Shown here piece by piece: positions 25,529 to 32,912 of a stretch of DNA of 64,000 nucleotides (positions are counted from its first letter, which is position 1; every line of letters begins with the position of its first letter). The notes below the pieces were generated by a model. It saw only the letters and a list, made by a program, of their open reading frames with translations. It was not told the origin of the DNA and did no database searches. Source of the stretch: Marinomonas maritima (lineage in GTDB: Bacteria > Pseudomonadota > Gammaproteobacteria > Pseudomonadales > Marinomonadaceae). The translations under genes were made by a program, and so were the position numbers. Location: positions 124,001-188,000 of the forward strand of contig NZ_JAMZEG020000001.1 in assembly GCF_024435075.2 (NCBI RefSeq). Direction: 5' to 3'.

Positions 25529-27265
25529 ATCGACACTAATGCTTTTATCTTTTTAGCTGGAATATTGCTGTTAATCAGTATTCTAGCCAGTTCTTTTACT
25601 GTTCGTGCAGGCTTACCTTTACTACTTGTTTTTCTCGGAATGGGAATGCTTGCAGGGGAGGATGGAGTCGGCGGACTGGACTTTGACAATCCAAATCTTG
25701 CCTTTTTTGTTGGTAATCTTGCCTTAGCCGTCATCCTGTTAGACGGCGGTATGCAGACCAAAACCAGTACATTTCGCGTGGCATTATGGCCATCCTTATC
25801 TCTTGCTACATTAGGTGTTGTTTTCACCACGGCCGCGGTTGGTGTTTTCGCTGCGTGGTTATTAGACGTAAAACTCATTTATGGTTTATTACTGGGTGCG
25901 ACCGTTGGTTCTACGGATGCAGCGGCGGTCTTTAGTTTATTGCGTAATAGCGGCGTTAAATTGAATGAACGAGTGGGCGGCACACTAGAAATAGAGTCCG
26001 GAGCCAATGATCCAATGGCTATTCTGCTGGTGGTCATGCTCACTGGTTTGCTGCAAAGCTCCGACCATTTGAGTGTTTGGGCTTTCTTGGGACAAATGGC
26101 TCAGCAATTTGCGGTAGGAGGTCTGTTCGGCTTTCTTGGCGGCAAATTCTTATTAATGATTTTACGCCGTGTTCCGCTTATCGAAGGTTTGTATGCGTTG
26201 CTTATTATCTCGTTTGGTTTGGCAATTTTTTCTGGTGTGAACATGATTGGTGGCAGTGGATTTCTTGCTGTGTACTTGGTCGGATTAACCGTTGGCAATG
26301 GGCGAATCAAGCACCTTGAGTCAATTTCTCAGGTCATGGATGGTTTGGCTTGGTTGGCTCAGGCTAGCATGTTCTTGTTACTTGGGCTTCTTGTTACGCC
26401 ATCCAGTTTGTTGACTCATGGCTGGCAAGCGGTCGGTATTGCTGCGTTTCTTATTTTTGTGGCCCGTCCCGTGGCCGTTATGATTTGTTTGTTGCCGTTT
26501 GATTTTCGCTGGCGTGAGCGTGTGTATATTAGTTGGGTGGGGTTGCGCGGTGCGGTGCCGATTGTGTTGGCTCTGTATCCTATTATTGCGGGTCTTTCTA
26601 ATTCAGAATTATTATTCGAGATTACCTTTACGGTGGTACTGATCTCTTTGTTGCTGCAAGGGTCAACGGTGCCTCACGTTGCTCGGTGGTTAAAACTAGA
26701 AGTGCCGCCGGCGCCGGCGCCCACCACGCGTTTTTCTTTAATCAATGACGCTAATTCGAATCACTCGTTGGAGTTGTATGAATTTTTGATTCAGGCGGAA
26801 GGCGTCCGTATTCCCGCATCGATTGTACGGAATGTGCCCAGCGAAACCGTCTCTACACCTCAGCTTGTATCTCTCGTTCGTGATCAACAGCCAATTGTGG
26901 TCAATGCCAATACCGTGTTGAAGTCAGGAGATAGAATCTGGATGCTATTGCATCCTGAGGACGTGAATGACGTTGCGCAAATTTTTTCTCACCAAGCGTC
27001 TTCTTCATTCTTATTGCAGGATTTCTTTGGTGAGTTTGCGATTCGTGGTGATGCGTCTTTATTGGATTTAGCGAAAGTCTATGGCGTTCCAATTGACGGT
27101 ATTGAAGACACAGACACGGCAGCGGCGCTGTTACAGCGCCAGCTTGGTAAGCATCTTGTTGTGGGTGATCGGATTCGTTTCGGTAATATTCGTCTAACAA
27201 TCAGGCAGATGAATGGCAGTCAGATTGAAATAATCGGGCTTAAATTGCAAGATAAGCAAGTTTAA
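25529..27265 (+). CDS. nhaP2: K+/H+ antiporter of the CvrA/NhaP2 type
   Basis: About 566-578 residues. About 12 TM segments of a CPA1 antiporter (LILLDGGMQTKTSTFRVALWPSLSLATLG; GSTDAAAVFSLL; LEIESGANDPMAILLVVMLTG; ISWVGLRGAVPIVLALYPI) followed by a cytosolic TrkA-C-like region at about residues 395-566. It balances cytosolic K+ and pH. The start is odd: homologous residues (TIDTNAFIFLAGIL) extend upstream of the first usable TTG (25565), but the frame back to the ferredoxin stop has no ATG, GTG or TTG. I set 25529 (an ATC) as a provisional left limit; an AGGG lies 11 nt before it. Confidence 0.85.
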   Translation: MDTNAFIFLAGILLLISILASSFTVRAGLPLLLVFLGMGMLAGEDGVGGLDFDNPNLAFFVGNLALAVILLDGGMQTKTSTFRVALWPSLSLATLGVVFTTAAVGVFAAWLLDVKLIYGLLLGATVGSTDAAAVFSLLRNSGVKLNERVGGTLEIESGANDPMAILLVVMLTGLLQSSDHLSVWAFLGQMAQQFAVGGLFGFLGGKFLLMILRRVPLIEGLYALLIISFGLAIFSGVNMIGGSGFLAVYLVGLTVGNGRIKHLESISQVMDGLAWLAQASMFLLLGLLVTPSSLLTHGWQAVGIAAFLIFVARPVAVMICLLPFDFRWRERVYISWVGLRGAVPIVLALYPIIAGLSNSELLFEITFTVVLISLLLQGSTVPHVARWLKLEVPPAPAPTTRFSLINDANSNHSLELYEFLIQAEGVRIPASIVRNVPSETVSTPQLVSLVRDQQPIVVNANTVLKSGDRIWMLLHPEDVNDVAQIFSHQASSSFLLQDFFGEFAIRGDASLLDLAKVYGVPIDGIEDTDTAAALLQRQLGKHLVVGDRIRFGNIRLTIRQMNGSQIEIIGLKLQDKQV

Positions 27266-27279
27266 GCCTTTGATTTTAT

Positions 27280-28380
27280 TTATATAAAGTATTGACGAAT
27301 TTCTTCTAATGACGGGATCACTTGATCGTCATTTATTAAAATAATTAAACCTTCTGCCTCTATGATCGAATAGGTTTGTGGATGGGTAATAATGTCCCCA
27401 TTTCTTTGCACATAACCAAGCGCAGTACCAATGTTCTTTTGAATTAATGTGGTGACGACTTGTGCCCAAGTCACCCCCTTTAAGCGCACATTGAGTCGAA
27501 TCGTATGATCCCCTTGGTGACGGAATAAATCTTCCAGTACTTGTTCTGTTCCCGGAGCGATGAGAGAACGCACTAGCATTTCAGGGTAAGCTCTAACGGG
27601 CCTAATAACGGCATTTGCGCCCGCTGCTTTGAATCTAGGTCTATTTGAGTCATTGATGGCTTCTGCCATGATGAAGGCCGTAGGGGCTAGTTCTTGAATG
27701 CGATGCAGTGTGTCAAAGGTCGAACTGTCACAGTGGCTGTCTTGTGTATCTTGGCAAAGCACAATAATGTATTTGGCTTTCTGTACTCCGGCTGACGTTA
27801 GCATACCGTCGTCTAATGCATCTCCAGTATGATGAACAACACCTTGTGATCTAAGTTCAATAGGTAGGCCTTCAGGAAACGCTGTCGTCAAAATTTGTAC
27901 TGGAATGTCGACAAGTTCTGGCGTTTGGCTGATCTGACTGATCAACAATCCCAAATAGCGCTCTGAATCGTATTTTGGAGTATTAATGATAAGTATATGG
28001 TTTTGCATATCGTCCCACTTTATACGGCCTTTAATACGCATTTCTTTGCGCATTAGCCTGAGTTCAACATAGTCACTGGCGATGAGTGCGAGCAGTGTAA
28101 TTCCCAACCCGTAAATTAACAGAATGGTTGAAAACTGACCCCAGAAGGTCACGGCAGAGATATCACCGTAGCCTGTGGTGCTAGCTGACGTCATTGTCAG
28201 CCAGAAGGCTTGCCACCAATTGAGGTCTTCAAAGAATACCATCGCCAAACTGTGCAGTGCGATGACACCAGCTAATAAGATAAAGCGCTTTTTTATGTCA
28301 CTGGTTTCATGTAAATGCACTTTTTTCCGGAATTTATGGCGGCTGTTCTTTCGTTTTAGGAGCAATCCTAGAGAATTCAT
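27280..28380 (-). CDS. Potassium channel with TrkA-N regulatory domain
   Basis: 366 residues. Two TM helices (about 33-50 and 80-102) enclose a pore loop with the selectivity filter TTGYGD (68-73). The rest is a cytosolic RCK part: ILIINTPKYDSERYLGLLI, HHTGDALDDGMLTSAGVQKAKYIIVLCQD and AEAINDSNRPRFKAAGANAVIRPVRAYPEMLVRSL, then a TrkA-C-like tail. It is convergent with the antiporter, so both genes at this spot concern K+ balance. It lies 14 bp after trmL on the same strand and is probably cotranscribed. AGAGG precedes the ATG. Confidence 0.9.
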   Translation of the reverse strand: MNSLGLLLKRKNSRHKFRKKVHLHETSDIKKRFILLAGVIALHSLAMVFFEDLNWWQAFWLTMTSASTTGYGDISAVTFWGQFSTILLIYGLGITLLALIASDYVELRLMRKEMRIKGRIKWDDMQNHILIINTPKYDSERYLGLLISQISQTPELVDIPVQILTTAFPEGLPIELRSQGVVHHTGDALDDGMLTSAGVQKAKYIIVLCQDTQDSHCDSSTFDTLHRIQELAPTAFIMAEAINDSNRPRFKAAGANAVIRPVRAYPEMLVRSLIAPGTEQVLEDLFRHQGDHTIRLNVRLKGVTWAQVVTTLIQKNIGTALGYVQRNGDIITHPQTYSIIEAEGLIILINDDQVIPSLEEIRQYFI

Positions 28381-28394
28381 TGTACCTCTGCTTA

Positions 28395-28868
28395 TTATTC
28401 GCTATCTGATGGCATGGCGTAGTTAAGCTGACGCCAAGATTCATAAACCATAACGGCAACCGTATTAGACAGGTTTAAACTACGGGAGCTGGCCTGCATC
28501 GGCAACCGCAGTCGCTGAGCGGGGGGTAATGCCTCGATAAACTCCGCCGGCAACCCCCGTGTTTCAGGTCCAAAGACAAGAACATCGTTTTCAACAAAGC
28601 GGGCTTCGCTGTGGATACGGCTACCTTTTGTTGTCAACGCGTAGATAGTGCCTATCTCGTTTTGATCAACAAAAGACTGAAAGTTTGGATAGCGTTTAAG
28701 GCGAGTAAACTCATGGTAATCCAATCCTGCTCTGCGTAGCTTTTTATCTTCAAGTTCAAAGCCAAATGGCTCGATTAGGTGTAAATGGTAGCCAGTATTG
28801 GCACACAGGCGAATGACATTGCCTGTGTTTGGTGGAATCTCTGGTTGGTAAAGTACAACGTGAAGCAT
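28395..28868 (-). CDS. trmL: tRNA (cytidine/uridine-34 2'-O)-methyltransferase
   Basis: 157 residues. SPOUT fold with MLHVVLYQPEIPPNTGNVIRLCANTG, LVFGPETRGLP (AdoMet knot), LRLPMQASSRSLNLSNTVAVMVYESWRQL. It methylates the wobble ribose in tRNA-Leu. The gene is divergent from the tRNA-Phe gene 119 bp away. Confidence 0.96.
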   Translation of the reverse strand: MLHVVLYQPEIPPNTGNVIRLCANTGYHLHLIEPFGFELEDKKLRRAGLDYHEFTRLKRYPNFQSFVDQNEIGTIYALTTKGSRIHSEARFVENDVLVFGPETRGLPAEFIEALPPAQRLRLPMQASSRSLNLSNTVAVMVYESWRQLNYAMPSDSE

Positions 28869-28948
28869 AAGTTTATCTCCTTGATATAGGAAGATAATAC
28901 CAGACGAGCAGAAGAAACTAAGTTTTTAATTTTTTTTCAAAAAAACTA

Positions 28949-28976
28949 TTGACCCGTAAAAAGGTTTCTCTATAAT
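28949..28976 (+). promoter_or_regulatory. Sigma-70 promoter of tRNA-Phe
   Basis: TTGACC (28949-28954), 16 nt, TATAAT (28971-28976), then GCGCC-like discriminator bases before the tRNA at 28988. Near-consensus for a stable RNA gene. Confidence 0.85.
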
Positions 28977-28987
28977 ACGCCCCACTT

Positions 28988-29063
28988 GCCCGGATAGCTC
29001 AGTCGGTAGAGCAGAGGATTGAAAATCCTCGTGTCGGCGGTTCGATTCCGTCTCCGGGCACCA
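28988..29063 (+). tRNA. tRNA-Phe (anticodon GAA)
   Basis: 76 nt with encoded CCA. Acceptor stem GCCCGGA / TCCGGGC, D-arm AGCTCAGTCGGTAGAGC, anticodon stem-loop GAGGATTGAAAATCCTC with GAA, and T-arm GGCGGTTCGATTCCGTC. It has its own promoter upstream and a terminator downstream. Its 3' part (from 29015) is repeated at 37323, which makes it the integration site of an 8.3-kb island. Confidence 0.98.
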
Positions 29064-29065
29064 TG
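29015..29065 (+). repeat. Left attachment-site repeat (within tRNA-Phe)
   Basis: The sequence from AGGATTGAAAATCC in the anticodon arm to CCATG just past the tRNA. It is identical to 37323-37373. Confidence 0.92.
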
Positions 29066-29072
29066 TTTAAAG

Positions 29073-29102
29073 AAAACCTGCTTTTATAGCAGGTTTTTTT
29101 TT
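29073..29102 (+). terminator. Terminator after tRNA-Phe
   Basis: AAAACCTGC (29073-29081) pairs with GCAGGTTTT (29089-29097), with the T run to 29102. A closely similar hairpin follows the right repeat at 37383-37413. Confidence 0.85.
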
Positions 29103-29132
29103 GCCTAAAATGTGCCTAAATAGGCACAACGG

Positions 29133-29368
29133 CTATCTTGCCGCTTTATGCCTTTCTATTTTCGTCTTGTATTTATTTCTCATTCGTTCTGTTTTGTGAC
29201 CCGCGATGTGGTCGCTTTCTGCGTCAGACATGCCTTTTGATTTAAGAAAGTGCAAACTCCAAAAGTTATCTTTTAAGTCACGCTTTGCCATTGTTTCTTT
29301 TAAGCGGTGCATGGCGGTTTGTAAGCCAGACATGCCGAGCTTGTGTCCGGTTGAGCTGATAATTAAGT
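29133..29368 (-). pseudogene. C-terminal remnant of a tyrosine integrase
   Basis: The last about 78 residues read LIISSTGHKLGMSGLQTAMHRL, DLKDNFWSLHFLKSKGMSDAESD and IAGHKTERMRNKYKTKIERHKAAR. This is the C-terminus of a phage-type integrase, with the GHK box and the catalytic-Tyr region (NKYKTK). The frame is open at its 5' end into a small repeat-flanked insertion at 29366, beyond which the rest of the integrase is missing. Its position beside the attachment site is typical for an island integrase. Confidence 0.75.
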
Positions 29369-29483
29369 TTTGGGGTCAGATCAAGAAACTAGGTTTACAT
29401 ATTTACTTGATTGCACTGAGGATTTGAAGGGCATGTATAACGCAGCACCCCTGACAGATTAGTTTTTGATCTGACCCCAAACT
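29366..29483. mobile_element. Small repeat-flanked (MITE-like) insertion, about 118 bp
   Basis: The ends are inverted copies containing TTTGGGGTCAGATCAA (left, 29366-29390) and TTGATCTGACCCCAAA (right, 29461-29483), differing by small indels. The interior carries no gene. It joins the integrase remnant to an unrelated minus-strand gene and supplies the last codons of the latter. Such GGGGTCAGAT ends are known from REP/RAYT-type elements; the transposase is not present here. Confidence 0.65.
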
Positions 29484-29720
29484 CCTTTGAGCCATCAATA
29501 AACTGTATTCCACACACTTTAGTAAACTTCCTATCTGTTCCCCTGTGACGCCTATGTCGTCATCCACGGCATGGGCCGCCATCATTCCTAGCCCGTCTAA
29601 TGCATCGATCCCAAACGACATATGGTGTATTTGGCGTTTTATTTCGTCAGATGTTGTCATGTCCAAGTTTACTCGCTCCATGTTGAAATCTTGTACTGAA
29701 TCAATGTCTGGCTTATCCAT
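29403..29720 (-). CDS. Hypothetical protein with a C-terminus supplied by the MITE-like insertion
   Basis: 105 residues from the ATG at 29720, which follows AAGGAG. The sequence MDKPDIDSVQDFNMERVNLD, then DEIKRQIHHMSFGIDALDGLGMMAAHAVDDDIGVTGEQIGSLLKCVEYSLLMAQRS, is an acidic, probably helical protein of a kind seen in phage-like islands. From about residue 79 (LGSDQKLICQGCC) the frame runs through the repeat-flanked insertion, so the natural end is lost. The function is unknown. It overlaps the upstream gene by 8 bp. Confidence 0.55.
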   Translation of the reverse strand: MDKPDIDSVQDFNMERVNLDMTTSDEIKRQIHHMSFGIDALDGLGMMAAHAVDDDIGVTGEQIGSLLKCVEYSLLMAQRSLGSDQKLICQGCCVIHALQILSAIK

Positions 29721-30120
29721 GCTGTACTCCTTGCATGTTGTTAAATCCAGTATTAAACACGACTGAGCTGGCTCTGTGGCGGGTGTCGCCCTCGATGAGC
29801 AAGGTTTGAAACATCGCATCGACCGCTTGGCCAAGGTCATTTTGTTGGCTGTACTGAAAGCGGACACGGGTATGGATGAGATCGGGTAACAGGGTAAGGA
29901 GTTGTTGCTTCTGACGATCGGATAAACCGCCGATAGAAAAGATGGCGCCATTCGGCGTTTGAACGAACAAAGGTGTGTCGCTTTCGACGCAAACCGCGAC
30001 GATACGGCCAATGCCTATTCTTTGAGTAGGTAAAGAGCTTTGAGAAGGTAAAGCAGAAAGGGAGCCGACAGGCGGCAAAAGGGCGTGGTGGTGCTGTGAA
30101 CGAACAATAGCGTTATTCAT
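29713..30120 (-). CDS. Hypothetical island protein downstream of the C4-like RNA
   Basis: 135 residues. A disordered His/Pro/Ser-rich head (SQHHHALLPPVGSLSALPSQSS), then a compact part (RIVAVCVESDTPLFVQTPNGAIFSIGGLSDRQKQQLLTLLPDLIHTRVRF). AAGGAG lies 7 nt before the ATG. It is the first gene behind the structured leader at 30121-30352, so by analogy with P4-like phages its expression may be set by the antisense RNA. I do not recognise the family. Confidence 0.6.
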   Translation of the reverse strand: MNNAIVRSQHHHALLPPVGSLSALPSQSSLPTQRIGIGRIVAVCVESDTPLFVQTPNGAIFSIGGLSDRQKQQLLTLLPDLIHTRVRFQYSQQNDLGQAVDAMFQTLLIEGDTRHRASSVVFNTGFNNMQGVQHG

Positions 30121-30352
30121 GGTTTATCTCCTTGTAAGATTTAAACCACTACTCATGTTTCCACACATGGGTGGTGGCTGCGCGCGGGGGTGGAAAACCA
30201 GTTACAAGGAGCTGGCAGGCCGAAGCCTCCCCACGCACAACCACCATAACGCAAGCATTATGGCACAAAAAAACCGCGACGCGGCGGTAATGTGCGTCCT
30301 TGTAGGTCTAGGGTTTCCACACCCTAGTGTTGGATTTTGCCAACACCCTTAA
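30121..30352 (-). ncRNA. Structured leader resembling the C4 antisense RNA region of P4/P1-like phages
   Basis: On the minus strand it begins with two adjacent hairpins, GTGTTGG/CCAACAC (30327-30346) and CTAGGGT/ACCCTAG (30308-30327). Further hairpins are CCATAA/TTATGG (30244-30263) and CCAG/CTGG (30198-30215). The loop of the second hairpin exposes GTGGAAA (minus strand, 30314-30320). Its exact complement is TTTCCAC at 30190-30196 (minus strand), closer to the downstream gene. Hairpin loops pairing with a target upstream of the next gene is the C4 principle. The exact RNA ends are not defined. Confidence 0.5.
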
Positions 30353-30449
30353 AAGATAGGATGGTCAGAAAAAGAAGTCAATAAAAATGTTTTCAAATAG
30401 TGACGAATCGAACATGATGGTTCAATAGAAAATAGACATTGAAGAATGG

Positions 30450-31421
30450 ATGAGCTGTATGGATAGTTATGTTTTTAGGACTGAGGGTGGTGAATTGGGC
30501 TACTTTCAAAAAGACGATGACGCTTGTTTGTTTTTTGTTGGCGCAAAGTACTTTCCAATTCACGATCAAATTAGCTGGGGAGAGTGGGAGGATTACCAGT
30601 CTCAAGTAGACCTTGATTATGGTGTTGAAGATCCTATTGTTAAAGTAATTACTCATTATCTAAGGCGACATGGAGAAACTGTATCAATTACAATTAAAGA
30701 TTTTTCTAAAAGCACGCTTGAAGCTGGTGAATACCATCCTCGAATGGCTTTAGATAATTGTGATTTGTATGATCGATTGACTTCAGAAGGGGCTTTCACT
30801 GATGAGGTAAGAGCCTATTACAATATTGTAGATATGCTGGACGATCTTTTTAAAGTCATAGAGCCAACACAAAAAAACCTAATATCGTATGGGCATAAGA
30901 TAAGAGAAGTTCTGATATTGGCCTGTACCGAAGTAGAGTACCTTTTACTACAATTTTTGAAAGACAATGGATATAAAAATAAAAGGAACTACTCGACTAG
31001 AGATTATATAAAAGCTCTCGGACCTTTGAGGTTAGATTTATATAAAATTAAATTGAAAATGCATCCATCACTCAATTTTATAGCCCCATTTTGTGATTGG
31101 AATGAAGAGCAGCCTACTAAAAGTCTTACTTGGTATGATGCTTATAATGCGGTGAAGCATGATCGTGGAGGCAACTTTGAGAGCGCATCTTTAGAAGCTG
31201 TGATCAATGCGGTAGGTGCAATTCACATTCTCCTCGAAGCCCAATACGGTAAAGAGATTTTTCATAAATTTTACTTGGATTTTAAAAGCTGTTTTCAAAC
31301 AAAAGAATATCCCACTTGGAAAATGAGTGACTTGCAAGTGCCAGTGATAAAGTGTGACTGGAACTCTGAAGAGCTTGTTTGGAACGAGCCTATGGAATAT
31401 TTTAAAGAAAATAATTTATAG
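30450..31421 (+). CDS. Unknown island protein with HEPN-like C-terminal region
   Basis: 323 residues, AT-rich. The N-terminal half (GELGYFQKDDDACLFFVG, ISWGEWEDYQ) is of unknown fold. The C-terminal half is helical, with IREVLILACTEVEYLLLQFL and WYDAYNAVKHDRGGNFESASLEAVINAVGAIHILL. The NAVKHDR segment is like those in HEPN-type proteins of defence and RNase systems. It stands alone, convergent with the Panacea operon, within the defence part of the island. An antiphage role is an inference from context. The start codon has only a weak GAAG site. Confidence 0.65.
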   Translation: MSCMDSYVFRTEGGELGYFQKDDDACLFFVGAKYFPIHDQISWGEWEDYQSQVDLDYGVEDPIVKVITHYLRRHGETVSITIKDFSKSTLEAGEYHPRMALDNCDLYDRLTSEGAFTDEVRAYYNIVDMLDDLFKVIEPTQKNLISYGHKIREVLILACTEVEYLLLQFLKDNGYKNKRNYSTRDYIKALGPLRLDLYKIKLKMHPSLNFIAPFCDWNEEQPTKSLTWYDAYNAVKHDRGGNFESASLEAVINAVGAIHILLEAQYGKEIFHKFYLDFKSCFQTKEYPTWKMSDLQVPVIKCDWNSEELVWNEPMEYFKENNL

Positions 31422-31482
31422 CACTAGGGATGATAATGTCATTACCTAGTGCTATAAATCATTATGATTTTAAGCTGGTTGC

Positions 31483-31956
31483 TTATTTTAATATTTTCTT
31501 GTACTTTTTTGCCGATTCAACTAAATCTAAATCGTCATATCGGTTGCTTGATATTATAGGGTAAGTTGAATAAACAAGATTTATAAAATCTTGGTAGTTT
31601 TTTGTTTTTGTAACTTTTATGACATGATCTGCAATTATTCTTTCTTTTTCTGAAATCTCTATTTTTCCATTAAAGTTATCACTCAATTTGAATAATTGCT
31701 TTTTTCCACCATAAGCATTAGATGTGTGTTCAACAATAATATCTTTATCTTCTTTGGCTAAATTAACAAAATCATCAACATATGGCCCAAAATGATCAAA
31801 GTGCCATCTTGCATTTGTTATTTGTTTGCCAGAATCAATAGAACTTTTCCAATCTATTAGATAGATCATTTTAGTAAGTCTTGAAGCAGATAGTTCTTTT
31901 TTATATGGGTATTCTTTCAATAGATATTTGATTATATTAGAAATAGCAGCTTTCAT
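31483..31956 (-). CDS. Panacea-domain (DUF4065, SocA-like) antitoxin
   Basis: 157 residues. Panacea features are LSASRLTKMIYLIDWKSSI (about 22-40), ITNARWHFDHFGPYVDDFVNLA (46-67), and NAYGGKKQLFKLS. This domain is known as a promiscuous antitoxin module that neutralises many unrelated toxins encoded next to it. Here it is the last gene of a four-gene minus-strand operon; its ATG overlaps the stop of the membrane protein gene by 1 bp, which points to that protein as its partner. It lacks the DNA-binding HTH fusion seen in some Panacea antitoxins. Confidence 0.85.
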   Translation of the reverse strand: MKAAISNIIKYLLKEYPYKKELSASRLTKMIYLIDWKSSIDSGKQITNARWHFDHFGPYVDDFVNLAKEDKDIIVEHTSNAYGGKKQLFKLSDNFNGKIEISEKERIIADHVIKVTKTKNYQDFINLVYSTYPIISSNRYDDLDLVESAKKYKKILK

Positions 31957-32912
31957 TAAAAACCCTCCTTTCTAGCTGATTCTAGAGTTGGGATATGTTT
32001 ATCTAGTGAATCGATCAGTGATATGAGATTCATTTTTTCCTGAGAATTTAATAGTCGCTTACACTTTTCAATTGGTAGTCCATTAGGCTGTAAAGATTCA
32101 AAGAGAATTACCGCAATCGTCTGTTGTCGAAGATTTTTTAATCTAATCCCATAAAATGCGCGACTTTTCATTCTTATTTTTGATAGATCTTCTTCTGTGA
32201 AATCATAGTTATCTACATTGTAGTCAACCCATGCCTGCATGTCATTTTCTGGATCCGGAGCTCCAGTGTCTTCAAATACTCCCGCTTCCCATGTGCGAGA
32301 TATTCCCCCTTGATGCCTTGGGTACAATCGAGATGGTTTGCTATTGAACTTTTCATTTTCAGAGTACCTTCCAATACAAGAAAATAAATTCATGTCGAGT
32401 TTATATAAACTTACTCTTTCGCTTACTGTTAGGTTAAGATGGTTGCTGTATGAATATAACCAATTACTAAAAAGGTGATAGCAGTTTATTGATTTGCTTT
32501 CACTCTCTTTTTTTAAAGAAATATAAGATTTACGGATAACCTTATATTTGTTTTTCATTATAATAGCGTTGATATGGCTTCCTATTCCACCCCATATTGA
32601 ACAGATAATAGTTATTACAAGTAATATAACTAACCAAGTTTCTGCTGAGTATAAAGATAGTGAATAGTCTTTAATATTGTTCGGGATCCAGCTCTTGATG
32701 GCTGTTTTTTGTTCTTCTGGAACAGATATATAAATCAATCCTACAGGACTAATAATTATTGGGATGATACTAAACCCTAAAATGTTATATAACCATCGCT
32801 TATAAAAAGGCAGTTCTTTAAATTCTAATTCCATTATGTTTTGTTGATCCTTAATTTTATTTCTAGATGTTGAATTTTTATTTTTGATGAAAAATAACAT
32901 TCTCTTAATCAT
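31956..32912 (-). CDS. Two-TM protein with GAF-like C-terminal domain, candidate toxin/effector
   Basis: 318 residues, AT-rich. A basic head (residues 1-25), two TM helices (about 41-64 and 90-113), then a cytosolic domain of about 200 residues. The latter reads like a GAF-type sensor (RVSLYKLDMNLFSCIGRYSEN, SRLYPRHQGGISRTWEAG, MKSRAFYGIRL, IAVILFESLQ). It overlaps the nuclease gene by 4 bp upstream and the Panacea gene by 1 bp downstream. A membrane effector that responds to a signal through the GAF-like part and is held in check by Panacea is the inference. No family with a proven function is recognised. Confidence 0.7.
   Translation of the reverse strand: MIKRMLFFIKNKNSTSRNKIKDQQNIMELEFKELPFYKRWLYNILGFSIIPIIISPVGLIYISVPEEQKTAIKSWIPNNIKDYSLSLYSAETWLVILLVITIICSIWGGIGSHINAIIMKNKYKVIRKSYISLKKESESKSINCYHLFSNWLYSYSNHLNLTVSERVSLYKLDMNLFSCIGRYSENEKFNSKPSRLYPRHQGGISRTWEAGVFEDTGAPDPENDMQAWVDYNVDNYDFTEEDLSKIRMKSRAFYGIRLKNLRQQTIAVILFESLQPNGLPIEKCKRLLNSQEKMNLISLIDSLDKHIPTLESARKEGF

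Noticed and set aside
29403..30011. Long 202-residue version of the small island protein
   Set aside because: The upstream part overlaps another gene in a different frame. The ATG at 29720 with AAGGAG is a convincing start.
30119..30352. 77-residue plus-strand frame and Icd-like coding potential in the structured leader
   Set aside because: The frame follows hairpin sequences of the C4-like region, with no ribosome site; better explained as RNA structure.
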